Shown here piece by piece: positions 1-6,489 of a stretch of DNA of 10,485 nucleotides; within the stretch, counting starts at the first letter, position 1, and each line of letters opens with the position of its first letter. The stretch covers positions 1 to 10,485 of the forward strand of contig JAUWMS010000040.1 in NCBI GenBank assembly GCA_030613045.1, in the 5' to 3' direction. The notes under the pieces were generated by a model, which did not search any database, had not been told where the DNA came from, and saw only the letters and a list, made by a program, of their open reading frames with translations. Both the position numbers and the translations under genes were made by a program. This stretch comes from Candidatus Latescibacterota bacterium (GTDB taxonomy: Bacteria > Latescibacterota > 4484-107).

Positions 1-2261
1 TTCACCCCAATGCGCACGAACAACTCCGGGAAGCCCTCCTCGCGCCACTTCTTCCTCAGCCTCACCAATTCCGACTGCATATCGAGCGACGCCAGACACG
101 CCCGCTGGGCGTGATCCTCCAAATCAATCGGCGCCCCGTAAAACGCAATCACCGCATCCCCCTCGAATTTGTCCACCGTGCCCTCGTAGCCGGCGATGAT
201 GTTCGTCATTTTGTCGAGATAGTCGTTTAGAAGCAACACCAACCGTTGCGGGCCTAAGGCCTCCGAAATCGAAGTGAATCCCTGCACATCCGAGAAAAAG
301 GCCGTCATCACCTTCGTCTCCCCTCCGAGTTGCGTCAAGGCCTCCGGATGTTCGAGCAAATGATCCACCACCGCCGGGGACATAAAATGCCCGAACGCCC
401 CCCGAATAAACCCCTTTTCCTTCTCCTCCGCCACGTAATTATACACTGTCACCGCAAGATACCCGATCACCACAATCCCCATAGGCCCAACTACATCCAC
501 CCAGATCCCCTTCCAGGAAAAGAGAAAATACACCAATCCAAAATAGAAAATCGAAGCGCCGAACATAATCAACGCCCCGGTCACGGCCCGGAATCGAGGC
601 ACAAAAAAACCCACGAGCACCCCCAGTCCCAACATAATCAGCACATGGAGCCATCCGGGACACCGGATCAGAAACTGTCCGGTCAGAATCGTATTGAGCG
701 CATTCGCGTGCAGACCCAGCATCGGATAGCGGGCATTGTAGGGCATCGGATTGAGATCGTGCGTGCCGGGGGCGGGCAACCCATAGAAAAATACCTTCCC
801 CTCGAAATCCGACGGCAGCATCACCCGATCCTCCAACACCACCGACAGAAAAACCAGCGGCTGATCCTCCGGCCCTATGCCTCCGCGCGCCAAAAGATTC
901 CGAATCGTCGCCACGTCGCCCCGAAGCGCCTCCCATCGCTTCACCCCCATCGTTCGCCCGATCTCCTCCGCCGTAAGCTCCGGCTGTGCCCCCAATAGCT
1001 CCGCAATCGTCAAATTCCGCTTGACCTGCTCAAATATCCCGGAGAAAAAATCCCGCTGCTCCGGGGAAATGCGATCTATGGGAACACCCTGGGCCTTGAA
1101 AAACGCCTTCAGCGAAAGCGCTCTGTCCGCCCGCAGCGCCCGCTCGAACCCCGAAGCATAGCTCACGAGAAAATACGCCTTCTCCGATAACCCTCCGTCC
1201 ATACCCCTCTCCCTGGCCTTCTGAAGCAATAAAGCGGGACTCCGGGCCAACGAAGGATCTTCGTGCATCATCCGCTTCACATCCTTCAACACGGACGCTT
1301 CCAGCATCAAGGAAGACTCCGTCGGCGCCATCAGAAGATGCGCCGGCACGTGAAAAAAATGCTCGTCCCACCAATCTCCGGCCCAATTCACCATCATCGT
1401 TCCCTTGTCGTCTATGGGAATGGTCACATCCCGCACGGCCCTGCCGGGAAGCCGGGCATTCGGCAGCTTCACATACTTTCCAGGCGCCACCTCAATCGCC
1501 TTCAAAGAAACCCCCGCGTAATCGCACGCCGCGATCAGCCCCAAGGAAGGAATCAACTTCCCGTCGTAGCACAATATCAAAGGATACCTTCGCACCACCC
1601 CATCTATATCCGAGACCGTCTGGGCGAATCCCACCCCCTTCGCGGCCCGGATAAACCGCTCCAACGGAGGCTCGATCTCGATGTACTTTTCGATCTTTCC
1701 CACCTCCTGATCCTTGATGAGAAACGGCTCAAGCAGCTTCCACGCCCGTTCCTCCCGCGCCGGTCGCTTCCGGGTATGATGCCGCACGTATTCCGAATCC
1801 TGATCCGGAGACACCTTAAACGTCTGTCCCACGAAAACATTTCCCGCGTGCCGCATCGCCGTCTCCAACTCCGCATCATAATCCCTGAACAACCCCAACA
1901 CATCCTCCCGGGACGACACCTCCGCCGTCTCTACCCGCTCTCTCGGAAGCAGGGACGAACTCGACTCCGGAAAATACATATCCATACACACCATCTTCGC
2001 CCCAAGCGCGCCCAGCGTCTCTATCATCCTCGCGTGCCGGTCCCGCGTCCAGTCCTGCCAGCGTCCCTCCACCCCCAGGGTCCGGGTGTCAATATCCACC
2101 GTTGCGACCCGGGGACTCAGGAAAATCGGCCCCCGAAGCTGGAACCGTGCGTCCAGCATCCTCAACTCCGCCATCTCGTAAAACGACGTCCAGGACAGCA
2201 GGATCATCACGATGCTGATGGAGGTGCCGAGGAGAATTTGAATTCGTCTGCGTTTGTCCAC
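1..2261 (-). CDS. CHASE2-domain transmembrane adenylate cyclase (C-terminus cut off by window edge)
   Basis: Predicted membrane sensor that makes cAMP from ATP in response to a periplasmic signal. The frame is open from a GTG at 2259-2261 to the window edge (753 codons). An AGGAGG at 2267-2272, 5 bases upstream, supports the GTG. An N-terminal membrane segment (about residues 8-26) leads into a CHASE2 sensor (DARFQLRGP, then VDIDTRTLG), which ends near residue 530 with LGLHANALNTILTG. Three membrane segments follow at about 537-556, 562-584 and 588-608. A class III cyclase domain starts near 640, with FFSDVQGFTS holding metal-binding Asp658 and DKFEGDAV holding Lys698 (adenine-selecting in the family) and Asp702. 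The catalytic Asn/Arg region lies beyond the edge. The sensor carries about 150 extra residues between VNWAGDWW (near 293) and EGKVFFYG (near 489). A terminator at 2439-2475 separates it from the TPR gene upstream. Adenylate rather than guanylate cyclase rests on the Lys. Confidence 0.93.
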   Translation of the reverse strand, partial: MDKRRRIQILLGTSISIVMILLSWTSFYEMAELRMLDARFQLRGPIFLSPRVATVDIDTRTLGVEGRWQDWTRDRHARMIETLGALGAKMVCMDMYFPESSSSLLPRERVETAEVSSREDVLGLFRDYDAELETAMRHAGNVFVGQTFKVSPDQDSEYVRHHTRKRPAREERAWKLLEPFLIKDQEVGKIEKYIEIEPPLERFIRAAKGVGFAQTVSDIDGVVRRYPLILCYDGKLIPSLGLIAACDYAGVSLKAIEVAPGKYVKLPNARLPGRAVRDVTIPIDDKGTMMVNWAGDWWDEHFFHVPAHLLMAPTESSLMLEASVLKDVKRMMHEDPSLARSPALLLQKARERGMDGGLSEKAYFLVSYASGFERALRADRALSLKAFFKAQGVPIDRISPEQRDFFSGIFEQVKRNLTIAELLGAQPELTAEEIGRTMGVKRWEALRGDVATIRNLLARGGIGPEDQPLVFLSVVLEDRVMLPSDFEGKVFFYGLPAPGTHDLNPMPYNARYPMLGLHANALNTILTGQFLIRCPGWLHVLIMLGLGVLVGFFVPRFRAVTGALIMFGASIFYFGLVYFLFSWKGIWVDVVGPMGIVVIGYLAVTVYNYVAEEKEKGFIRGAFGHFMSPAVVDHLLEHPEALTQLGGETKVMTAFFSDVQGFTSISEALGPQRLVLLLNDYLDKMTNIIAGYEGTVDKFEGDAVIAFYGAPIDLEDHAQRACLASLDMQSELVRLRKKWREEGFPELFVRIGV

Positions 2262-2266
2262 TATGG

Positions 2267-2272
2267 CCTCCT
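2267..2272 (-). promoter_or_regulatory. Shine-Dalgarno sequence of the CHASE2 cyclase gene
   Basis: A perfect AGGAGG on the minus strand, 5 bases before the GTG at 2261. It fixes GTG as the start; the next in-frame ATG (residue 19) would cut into the first membrane segment. The GATTGCG repeat begins at the very next base, 2273. Confidence 0.75.
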
Positions 2273-2409
2273 GATTGCGGATTGCGGATTGGGGATTGCG
2301 GATTTCTGCACCGCAAAGCCGCAAAGCACGCAAAGAACTTCAAGAACTGGGTTTTGCCTTTCTCTGCGTCCTTTGCGACTTTGCGGTGAGTATTCATTTC
2401 GCAATCCGC
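2273..2409. repeat. Nested palindromic intergenic element (GATTGCG tandem plus CGCAAAG inverted repeat)
   Basis: Four tandem 7-base units GATTGCG (third unit GATTGGG) fill 2273-2300. The 10-mer GCGGATTGCG at 2277-2286 recurs inverted at 2400-2409. Inside lies a second inverted repeat: CCGCAAAGCCGCAAAG from 2311 pairs with CTTTGCGACTTTGCGG ending at 2386, around a spacer of about 40 bases. The inner part resembles the CGCGAAG palindromes around the GxxExxY gene in this window, but no GxxExxY gene is next to it. Open frames crossing the element on either strand (for example at 2275-2496) are repeat translation. Any promoter for the cyclase gene should lie within or close to the element. Confidence 0.8.
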
Positions 2410-2438
2410 GAAGACGCGCGCTCTTTACCGGAGAACGG

Positions 2439-2475
2439 AAAAAAGGCCAGCACCGAACGCATAGGTACTGGCCTT
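2439..2475 (-). terminator. Rho-independent terminator of the TPR gene
   Basis: Read on the minus strand, AAGGCCAGTACC, a 9-base loop, then GGTGCTGGCCTT form a 12-bp stem with one G-U wobble, followed directly by a run of six T. On the plus strand the wobble becomes an A/C mismatch, so the structure favours minus-strand transcripts. It lies 63 bases after the TPR stop codon and before the cyclase start, which separates the two genes into different transcription units. Confidence 0.82.
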
Positions 2476-2501
2476 GCAAACCTTGATGACGGGTAACTGA
2501 G

Positions 2502-2524
2502 GCCCAATGCCTGATGACTAATTA
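2502..2524. repeat. Short dispersed repeat copy (GCCCAATGCC…GATGACTAATTA)
   Basis: This 23-base stretch matches 8240-8269 except that GAATGACC, or an equivalent 7-8 bases, is missing between the shared GCCCAATGCC and GATGACTAATTA. It lies about 15 bases after the TPR stop codon. The other copy lies at the end of the large secreted-protein gene, so both follow a gene's 3' end in the same orientation. Confidence 0.6.
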
Positions 2525-2538
2525 CCTCTCACCTAAGC

Positions 2539-3099
2539 TCATTTTGGCTTCGCAGCCTTCTCGAGACGCTTGATCTGTTCCCCCGCCTTCTTCGCCCATT
2601 CCGACTTTCCGTGCTGCTTGACCAGATCCCGGTAGATGGTCAGCGCCTTCTCCCCTTCTCCCAACTGAAGGGAACACTGCGCCATAAAATACCGCAGTTC
2701 CGGTACGTCCTTGCTTTTCGGGGCCGCCTCAATCCGCTTGTTCAGCAGTCGAATCGCCCGCTCCATCTCGAGGCGCGCCGGATACCGCGTCCCGCCCTTG
2801 TAATACAGGCGATTTACGATCTCATCCTCCGCCTCTTTCCCCCGCACCCCGGCCACTGTGGTCGCGCGCTCCACCTCGAACGCCCGCTCCTTGGCCGTCA
2901 ACTGCTCCACCCGCTTCCAGGCCGTATTCAGCCACAGATCCGACGCAGCTACCCGCGCCGTATCCGCTGCCGCCGCACGGACGGTATCCTTCGCCGCCGA
3001 AGCACGGACCTTGGTGTCCACCTTCGCCTTCTTCTCCGCCGCCATGGCTTCGTGCGCGAACAGAACCAACAGCCCCACGAGCATCAACTTAAACCGCAT
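2539..3099 (-). CDS. Small exported TPR-like (probable periplasmic) protein
   Basis: Predicted secreted 186-residue protein. The start is the ATG at 3097-3099, because AGGAGG at 3108-3113 sits 8 bases upstream; an in-frame extension to 3183 would run through a repeat hairpin. A signal peptide follows: MRFK, a hydrophobic stretch, then AMAA with cleavage likely near residue 21. Residues about 22-50 are an Ala/Lys/Asp/Arg-rich linker. From about residue 105 helical pairs (ERAIRLLNKRIEAAP, ELRYFMAQCSLQLGEGEKA) resemble one or two TPR units like those of YbgF/BamD-type scaffolds, and the protein ends in a basic, helical tail. No catalytic motif is visible. It has its own terminator downstream (2439-2475) and a hairpin upstream (3121-3178), so it probably forms a single-gene unit. 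A role beside the cyclase downstream is only suggested by position. Confidence 0.85.
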   Translation of the reverse strand: MRFKLMLVGLLVLFAHEAMAAEKKAKVDTKVRASAAKDTVRAAAADTARVAASDLWLNTAWKRVEQLTAKERAFEVERATTVAGVRGKEAEDEIVNRLYYKGGTRYPARLEMERAIRLLNKRIEAAPKSKDVPELRYFMAQCSLQLGEGEKALTIYRDLVKQHGKSEWAKKAGEQIKRLEKAAKPK

Positions 3100-3107
3100 G
3101 ATACTGC

Positions 3108-3113
3108 CCTCCT
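3108..3113 (-). promoter_or_regulatory. Shine-Dalgarno sequence deciding the TPR protein start
   Basis: AGGAGG within AAAGGAGGG on the minus strand, 8 bases before the ATG at 3099. It selects the start that opens directly into a signal peptide and rules out an in-frame extension 28 codons longer. Confidence 0.75.
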
Positions 3114-3120
3114 TTCTGGA

Positions 3121-3178
3121 GAAAATGAAAAATGAAAAGCCCAAAATGCAAAATGAGCTCGTACATTGCATTTTGCGC
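3121..3178. repeat. A/T-rich hairpin between vapC and the TPR gene, possible terminator
   Basis: Minus strand: GCGCAAAATGCA starting 2 bases after the vapC stop pairs with TGCATTTTGGGC (one mismatch), extended by ATG/CAT with a small bulge. The 3' arm is followed by T-rich sequence TTTTCATTTTTCATTTT, so the structure could terminate vapBC transcription. The repeated ATGAAAAATGAAAA units and their place just before the next Shine-Dalgarno also fit a dispersed repeat. I cannot separate the two readings. Confidence 0.5.
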
Positions 3179-3179
3179 T

Positions 3180-3590
3180 TCACCTAAGCCAGAAAAAATC
3201 CACTGTGCCGTCCGCCTCCACGATGTCAAACTCGTGGTGATCCGTGGTAATCAGAGGCACTCCCTCTCGTTCGGCCAAAGCCAGTGCAAACGCGTCGGCA
3301 TAAGAAATCGAATACCGAACTTTCCAAGCTCCCACCCGTTGCACAAACTCATCATCCAGATCTCGACGGATCTCCATAGGAAGAAGAAGCGCACGCACCC
3401 AAAGCTCGCGCGCATTCTCTTCTCCGCCAGCTCTGAGAAAGTCGTAATAGACTTCCCCAAAATTGACCGCATGGATGGCCAACCCATTTGCTTCGTCCTC
3501 CACCAAGGACACTAAACGTTCACCCCCTTCTTCACCGCGAAAATAGGCGATAAGCGCACAGGCATCCAGCATATATGTCACTTGAGCCAA
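3180..3590 (-). CDS. vapC: VapC-type PIN-domain ribonuclease toxin
   Basis: Predicted 136-residue toxin of the VapC family, Mg2+-dependent RNases that block translation until bound by the cognate antitoxin. The four acidic PIN residues are in place: Asp9 in MLDACALIAYF, Glu46 in NFGEVYYDF, Asp99 in SYADAFALA and Asp117 in TTDHHEFD. The length is normal for the family, with no sign of decay. The start is a TTG at 3588-3590, chosen because AGGAGG at 3598-3603 lies 7 bases upstream inside the vapB coding end; a GTG three codons and an ATG six codons later are the alternatives. The gene overlaps vapB by 13 bases, as expected for translational coupling. The RNA target cannot be told from sequence. 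Confidence 0.9.
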   Translation of the reverse strand: MAQVTYMLDACALIAYFRGEEGGERLVSLVEDEANGLAIHAVNFGEVYYDFLRAGGEENARELWVRALLLPMEIRRDLDDEFVQRVGAWKVRYSISYADAFALALAEREGVPLITTDHHEFDIVEADGTVDFFWLR

Positions 3591-3835
3591 CGTCGTGCCT
3601 CCTTTTGTTTCTCCTGTGCTTTACGCTCCGAAAATAGGTCGCTGCTGGTCGGCACCTCCTTAAAAGCACCGAACGTCTGAGCGACAATACTTCTCCGATC
3701 CATCGCCCTCTTCGGAGCCGTAATCACAACACGGATCTGAGTCTCTTTCTGAACACGCAGTTGACGAACAACGTCCTGAGGACAGAATAGGTGACCATCC
3801 GGCAACAGTTTCGATACAAACTCAACAGTCTGCAT
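3578..3835 (-). CDS. vapB: AbrB-like VapB-type antitoxin
   Basis: Predicted 85-residue antitoxin for the overlapping VapC toxin. The N-terminal half (MQTVEFVSKLLPDGHLFCP, then DVVRQLRVQKETQIRVVI) follows the SpoVT/AbrB-type pattern of two strands around a D-G turn, then P-x-x-V, as in many VapB DNA-binding domains. The C-terminal half (residues about 45-85) is charged and helical, ending in KQKEARRWLK, fitting the segment that wraps the toxin. The ATG at 3833-3835 is preferred over a GTG seven codons upstream because AGGAGG at 3841-3846 sits 5 bases before it. VapB-VapC complexes generally repress their own promoter, so an operator is expected in 3836-4015, but I see no convincing palindrome at a promoter there. 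Family placement is by motif pattern only. Confidence 0.78.
   Translation of the reverse strand: MQTVEFVSKLLPDGHLFCPQDVVRQLRVQKETQIRVVITAPKRAMDRRSIVAQTFGAFKEVPTSSDLFSERKAQEKQKEARRWLK
3598..3603 (-). promoter_or_regulatory. Shine-Dalgarno sequence of vapC inside vapB
   Basis: AGGAGG within AAAAGGAGG, located in the last codons of vapB and 7 bases before the TTG at 3590. It decides the non-ATG start and implies that toxin translation is coupled to that of the antitoxin. Confidence 0.7.
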
Positions 3836-3962
3836 AACTTCCTCCTTGTATGCCACTTCGTCATCTCAGCATGATCATCTTCATCGTCCTGGTCCACTCC
3901 CATACACATCGCGACGATACCCGACGCATCCTCCTCCTGATTGCCTGTCAAGGCATCCATCA

Positions 3963-4012
3963 CTTTGACATTCCTTTGGCATCCGAGCTTTGAAATTTGA
4001 CATTCCCTTTGT
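3963..4012. repeat. Short AATGTCAAA-type repeat array between the barrel-fusion gene and vapB
   Basis: TTTGACATTCC occurs at 3964-3974 and 3996-4006, and related units (CTTTGGCATCC, CTTTGAAATTTG) lie between, so on the minus strand the stretch reads as degenerate AATGTCAAA units. It starts just past the stop codon of the barrel-fusion gene. The rest of the 3836-4015 gap holds no gene I can support. A minus-strand frame from 3963 gives an acidic peptide that runs into the vapB region in another frame and has no recognisable family. Confidence 0.55.
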
Positions 4013-4015
4013 CCC

Positions 4016-6322
4016 TTACTTCTCCTCCACCGCCTTACCTTTTATAAACTCAAACACCCCCTCCTGGCTCGGATCCAGCTCCAGCGCCCGTTCATACTCC
4101 CGTATGGCTTCGGTACGCTTGTTCTGCAAATAGTAGATCAACGCGATATTCATCCGAAATCCCGCATCCTGCGGGTGCAGCCTCAGCGCCTCCTGACAGA
4201 ACGTCAACGCCTCCTCAACGTTCCCCTTCCGGGTCAGAATGACTCCTTTGGCGTTGAGCGCATCCGCAAAATCCGGGGTCTTCTCCAACGCACGATCCAT
4301 CATCTCCAACGCCTTGTCCAAGCGATGGATCCTCAGATAATACGCGCCGGCCCAATAACATCCCTCCGCACTTTCCAAAGAAAGCGCCTGCGACAACGCA
4401 ATGCGCTCGATCCGCTGCTCGAACATCGCCGCGTCCTCGCTCAACAACCCCTCCACCATTTCCCGCTCCGGCAGATTCACCGCCATTCGCTTCACCCTTC
4501 CGGGCCGATACACCGCACTGGCATCGCGCACGGCGATCTCGCGGAGCATCCCCTCCGCCTTCCTGCGGTGATATTCCTGGGCGCCGTTGCGCCACGCCGC
4601 GGTAAAGGATGCCCCGAGCATCGTCGTCTCCACGGGAATCCAGATCCGGTTCTCCCAGAGTACATACTCCGATTCGCTCGTGAAATAATCCGACACACTA
4701 ACCGGATTCCATCCGCTGTCGAACATCAGATAAATATGTCCGGCCTCAGGCGCAAACACGTCCAACACCGCGGTATCAATCCCGAGATTTTCTAAGAGCG
4801 CCGCGTACAACACCACCGCATCGTCGCAATCCCCGATCTTCTGCTCCAAAAGCTCCGCCGGATACTTCACGTCGTCCAGGACCGACTTATCCTCCGCGAT
4901 GCCCACGTAAGGCGTCCTTTTGTCCGGATTGTATCGAATCCCATAGGCCCCCAGTGCATCGAAGACCACCATCGCCTTCCCGATATTGGACCGGTGAAAG
5001 CGCGTCTCGAGCATTTCGCCGTACCGCTCCACGATTCCCCGCGCAAACTGCGCCACCGCAGGATCCTCCGTCGTAATAAACGCCGCGATTTTCTCCGAAA
5101 CATCCCAACTGATCTTTCCTCTCCCCAATACGTATACGCTCTCCAACTTCTTCGTCTGCGCCTTCCGGGTTCCCTCCTTCAGATACGACACCCGCACCGT
5201 GGGCTGCACAAAATTGTCGTATCCCGACGTTTTGGAGACCAACAGCGTGTCCGAAAACGCAATGGGAAACGATATGGTTTTCGTCGTCTGGGCAGGCAAC
5301 ACACAAGTCTCCTCGTAAGGCGTCTCCGTCATCGTGGGCACATCAATACTTACCGTCACGGGAAGCGCCTCGTGCGCGGAATTCCGCAACACCACATCCA
5401 CCATTTCCCGATCCTCGTAATAGCGATACAACGACCGGAACAGGGGCCGTTCCCTTAAGACCGCATCCTTGATCGTAACAAAGGCCGGATGATAAAACAG
5501 GGACATGGAAAATTGATGGGTAGCCGTCAGAAACGGATGGGTCTGAAAGGCATAATCCAACTGCGCGAACCGATACCGCACACTCCCTCCTATCGAATAG
5601 ATCCAAGAGGTTGATCCGTCCAAGTCCCGCTGCATGCCGCCCCGCAAAGCGAGGTTATCCAATATCCAATACTCGGATCCGAGATGCACCCGGTCGTCCA
5701 CATCCATCCCAACGAGCCATCCGTCCAACGGCTCGAAGGCAATTCCGCCCACCACGCCCCTCGGCAACACCTCCTCCGATACGTCCGAATCGTGCCGAAC
5801 CGACGTCCCCGTCACATCGTGCACGTTCAGCCCCAATTGGAGCCTGCGCATCGGCGAAACCAGTACGCCCACATCCATCCCAAATCCAGACGCCTTCCCC
5901 ATGGAACGCCCATCCAAGCCCGGCTCCATCAACACGTATTTCGCACTCATGCCCAAGGAAACCGTGTTATGGATCCGGTATCCATACGATAACGTCACGA
6001 CATCCCGTTTCCACGAAAGCTCCCCGTCGTCTAAGCCCCGGTGCAGATAATCGAACCCCACCGCGTGGTTGTCCCCGATGGGGAGCACCCCGGCAAGCAC
6101 GCTGTTTTTGAGACCAATCCCGAACAGATCCGAATACGAAAACGCGTACTCCTGGCGCTGAAGCAGTGGAATCCCCGCCGGATTCCGGCGCACGGCGCTC
6201 GCATCGTCCGCCACCGCCACAAACGCCTCCCCCAACCCGATCGCCCGAACCTGCGCCTCCGCACGCCAAGCCATTAATATCCCAAGTGCTAAGAGCAAAA
6301 CTCCTATCCATATTTTTCGCAT
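4016..6322 (-). CDS. PorV-like outer-membrane barrel fused to transglutaminase-like and TPR domains
   Basis: A 768-residue exported protein. A signal peptide (MRKIWIGVLLLALG to about residue 23, AEAQ) leads into a PorV/UPF0164-type barrel (about 24-282): GLGEAFVAVADDASAVRRNP is the family's typical first motif, and alternating strands end in an aromatic-rich stretch near FSMSLFYHPAF. Residues about 283-400 look like a beta-sandwich. About 405-600 is transglutaminase-like: KIGDCDDAVVLYAALL gives candidate nucleophile Cys499, GHIYLMFD gives His529, and WIPVETT gives Glu565, which may replace the usual Asp. About 650-768 are three or so TPR units (NAKGVILTRKGNVEEAL). PorV C-termini face the periplasm, so the added domains probably do too. 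AGGAGG at 6334-6339 lies 11 bases before the ATG, slightly far. A protease or cross-linking role is possible; the substrate is unknown. Confidence 0.88.
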   Translation of the reverse strand: MRKIWIGVLLLALGILMAWRAEAQVRAIGLGEAFVAVADDASAVRRNPAGIPLLQRQEYAFSYSDLFGIGLKNSVLAGVLPIGDNHAVGFDYLHRGLDDGELSWKRDVVTLSYGYRIHNTVSLGMSAKYVLMEPGLDGRSMGKASGFGMDVGVLVSPMRRLQLGLNVHDVTGTSVRHDSDVSEEVLPRGVVGGIAFEPLDGWLVGMDVDDRVHLGSEYWILDNLALRGGMQRDLDGSTSWIYSIGGSVRYRFAQLDYAFQTHPFLTATHQFSMSLFYHPAFVTIKDAVLRERPLFRSLYRYYEDREMVDVVLRNSAHEALPVTVSIDVPTMTETPYEETCVLPAQTTKTISFPIAFSDTLLVSKTSGYDNFVQPTVRVSYLKEGTRKAQTKKLESVYVLGRGKISWDVSEKIAAFITTEDPAVAQFARGIVERYGEMLETRFHRSNIGKAMVVFDALGAYGIRYNPDKRTPYVGIAEDKSVLDDVKYPAELLEQKIGDCDDAVVLYAALLENLGIDTAVLDVFAPEAGHIYLMFDSGWNPVSVSDYFTSESEYVLWENRIWIPVETTMLGASFTAAWRNGAQEYHRRKAEGMLREIAVRDASAVYRPGRVKRMAVNLPEREMVEGLLSEDAAMFEQRIERIALSQALSLESAEGCYWAGAYYLRIHRLDKALEMMDRALEKTPDFADALNAKGVILTRKGNVEEALTFCQEALRLHPQDAGFRMNIALIYYLQNKRTEAIREYERALELDPSQEGVFEFIKGKAVEEK

Positions 6323-6339
6323 CGTTCTTCTATCCTCCT

Positions 6340-6451
6340 ATTCTCTTCAGCCACTAAGAACGCGAAGATACGCGAAGAAAAAAACCAAGTCCACCCCAAA
6401 ACCGAATAGACCGTGCCCTTCGCGACCCTTCGCGCACTTCGCGGCTCAATG
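6340..6451. repeat. CGCGAAG palindromic repeat, copy A
   Basis: Bases 6340-6385 are identical to 6912-6957 (46 bases, including CCACTAAGAACGCGAAGATA and a run of seven A). The second half, ATAGACCGTGC then CTTCGCGACCCTTCGCG, pairs back with the CGCGAAGATACGCGAAG of the first half, with the centre mismatched, so the copy can fold into a long hairpin. Compared with copy C it holds about 18 extra bases (one more pair of CTTCGCG units). The outer edge abuts the Shine-Dalgarno of the barrel-fusion gene. Confidence 0.88.
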
Positions 6452-6456
6452 CTCTC

Positions 6457-6489
6457 CAGCCAATAAGAACGCTAAGGTGCGCGAAGAAA
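6457..6489. repeat. CGCGAAG repeat, degenerate half copy B overlapping the GxxExxY 3' end
   Basis: Aligns with 6347-6379 of copy A with about four differences over 33 bases (CAATAAGAACGCTAAGGTGC against CACTAAGAACGCGAAGATAC). It has the same orientation as copies A and C. It supplies the last five codons and the stop of the GxxExxY gene. Confidence 0.75.

Noticed and set aside
330..998. Long plus-strand frame opposite the cyclase C-terminal half
   Set aside because: It is a His/Pro/Arg-rich antisense shadow; the minus strand encodes the membrane segments and the cyclase start in a continuous frame.
1263..2486. 407-codon plus-strand frame opposite the cyclase gene
   Set aside because: It is rich in His, Arg and Pro with no domain pattern, is antisense to a clearly coding CHASE2 region, and its tail runs through the intergenic repeat.
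3100..3183. 28-codon N-terminal extension of the TPR protein
   Set aside because: It translates a hairpin repeat, lacks its own ribosome site, and would bury the signal peptide, while the ATG at 3099 has a good Shine-Dalgarno.
3946..3951. TTGACA on the minus strand as a -35 box for vapBC
   Set aside because: No acceptable -10 hexamer lies 16-18 bases downstream, so I do not call a promoter.
3724..3963. Minus-strand frame beginning MMDALTGNQEED upstream of and overlapping vapB
   Set aside because: The first part is acidic but unfamiliar, the rest is vapB read out of frame, and its start lies at the repeat array. A 22-codon frame inside it after AGGAGGAGG is equally unsupported.
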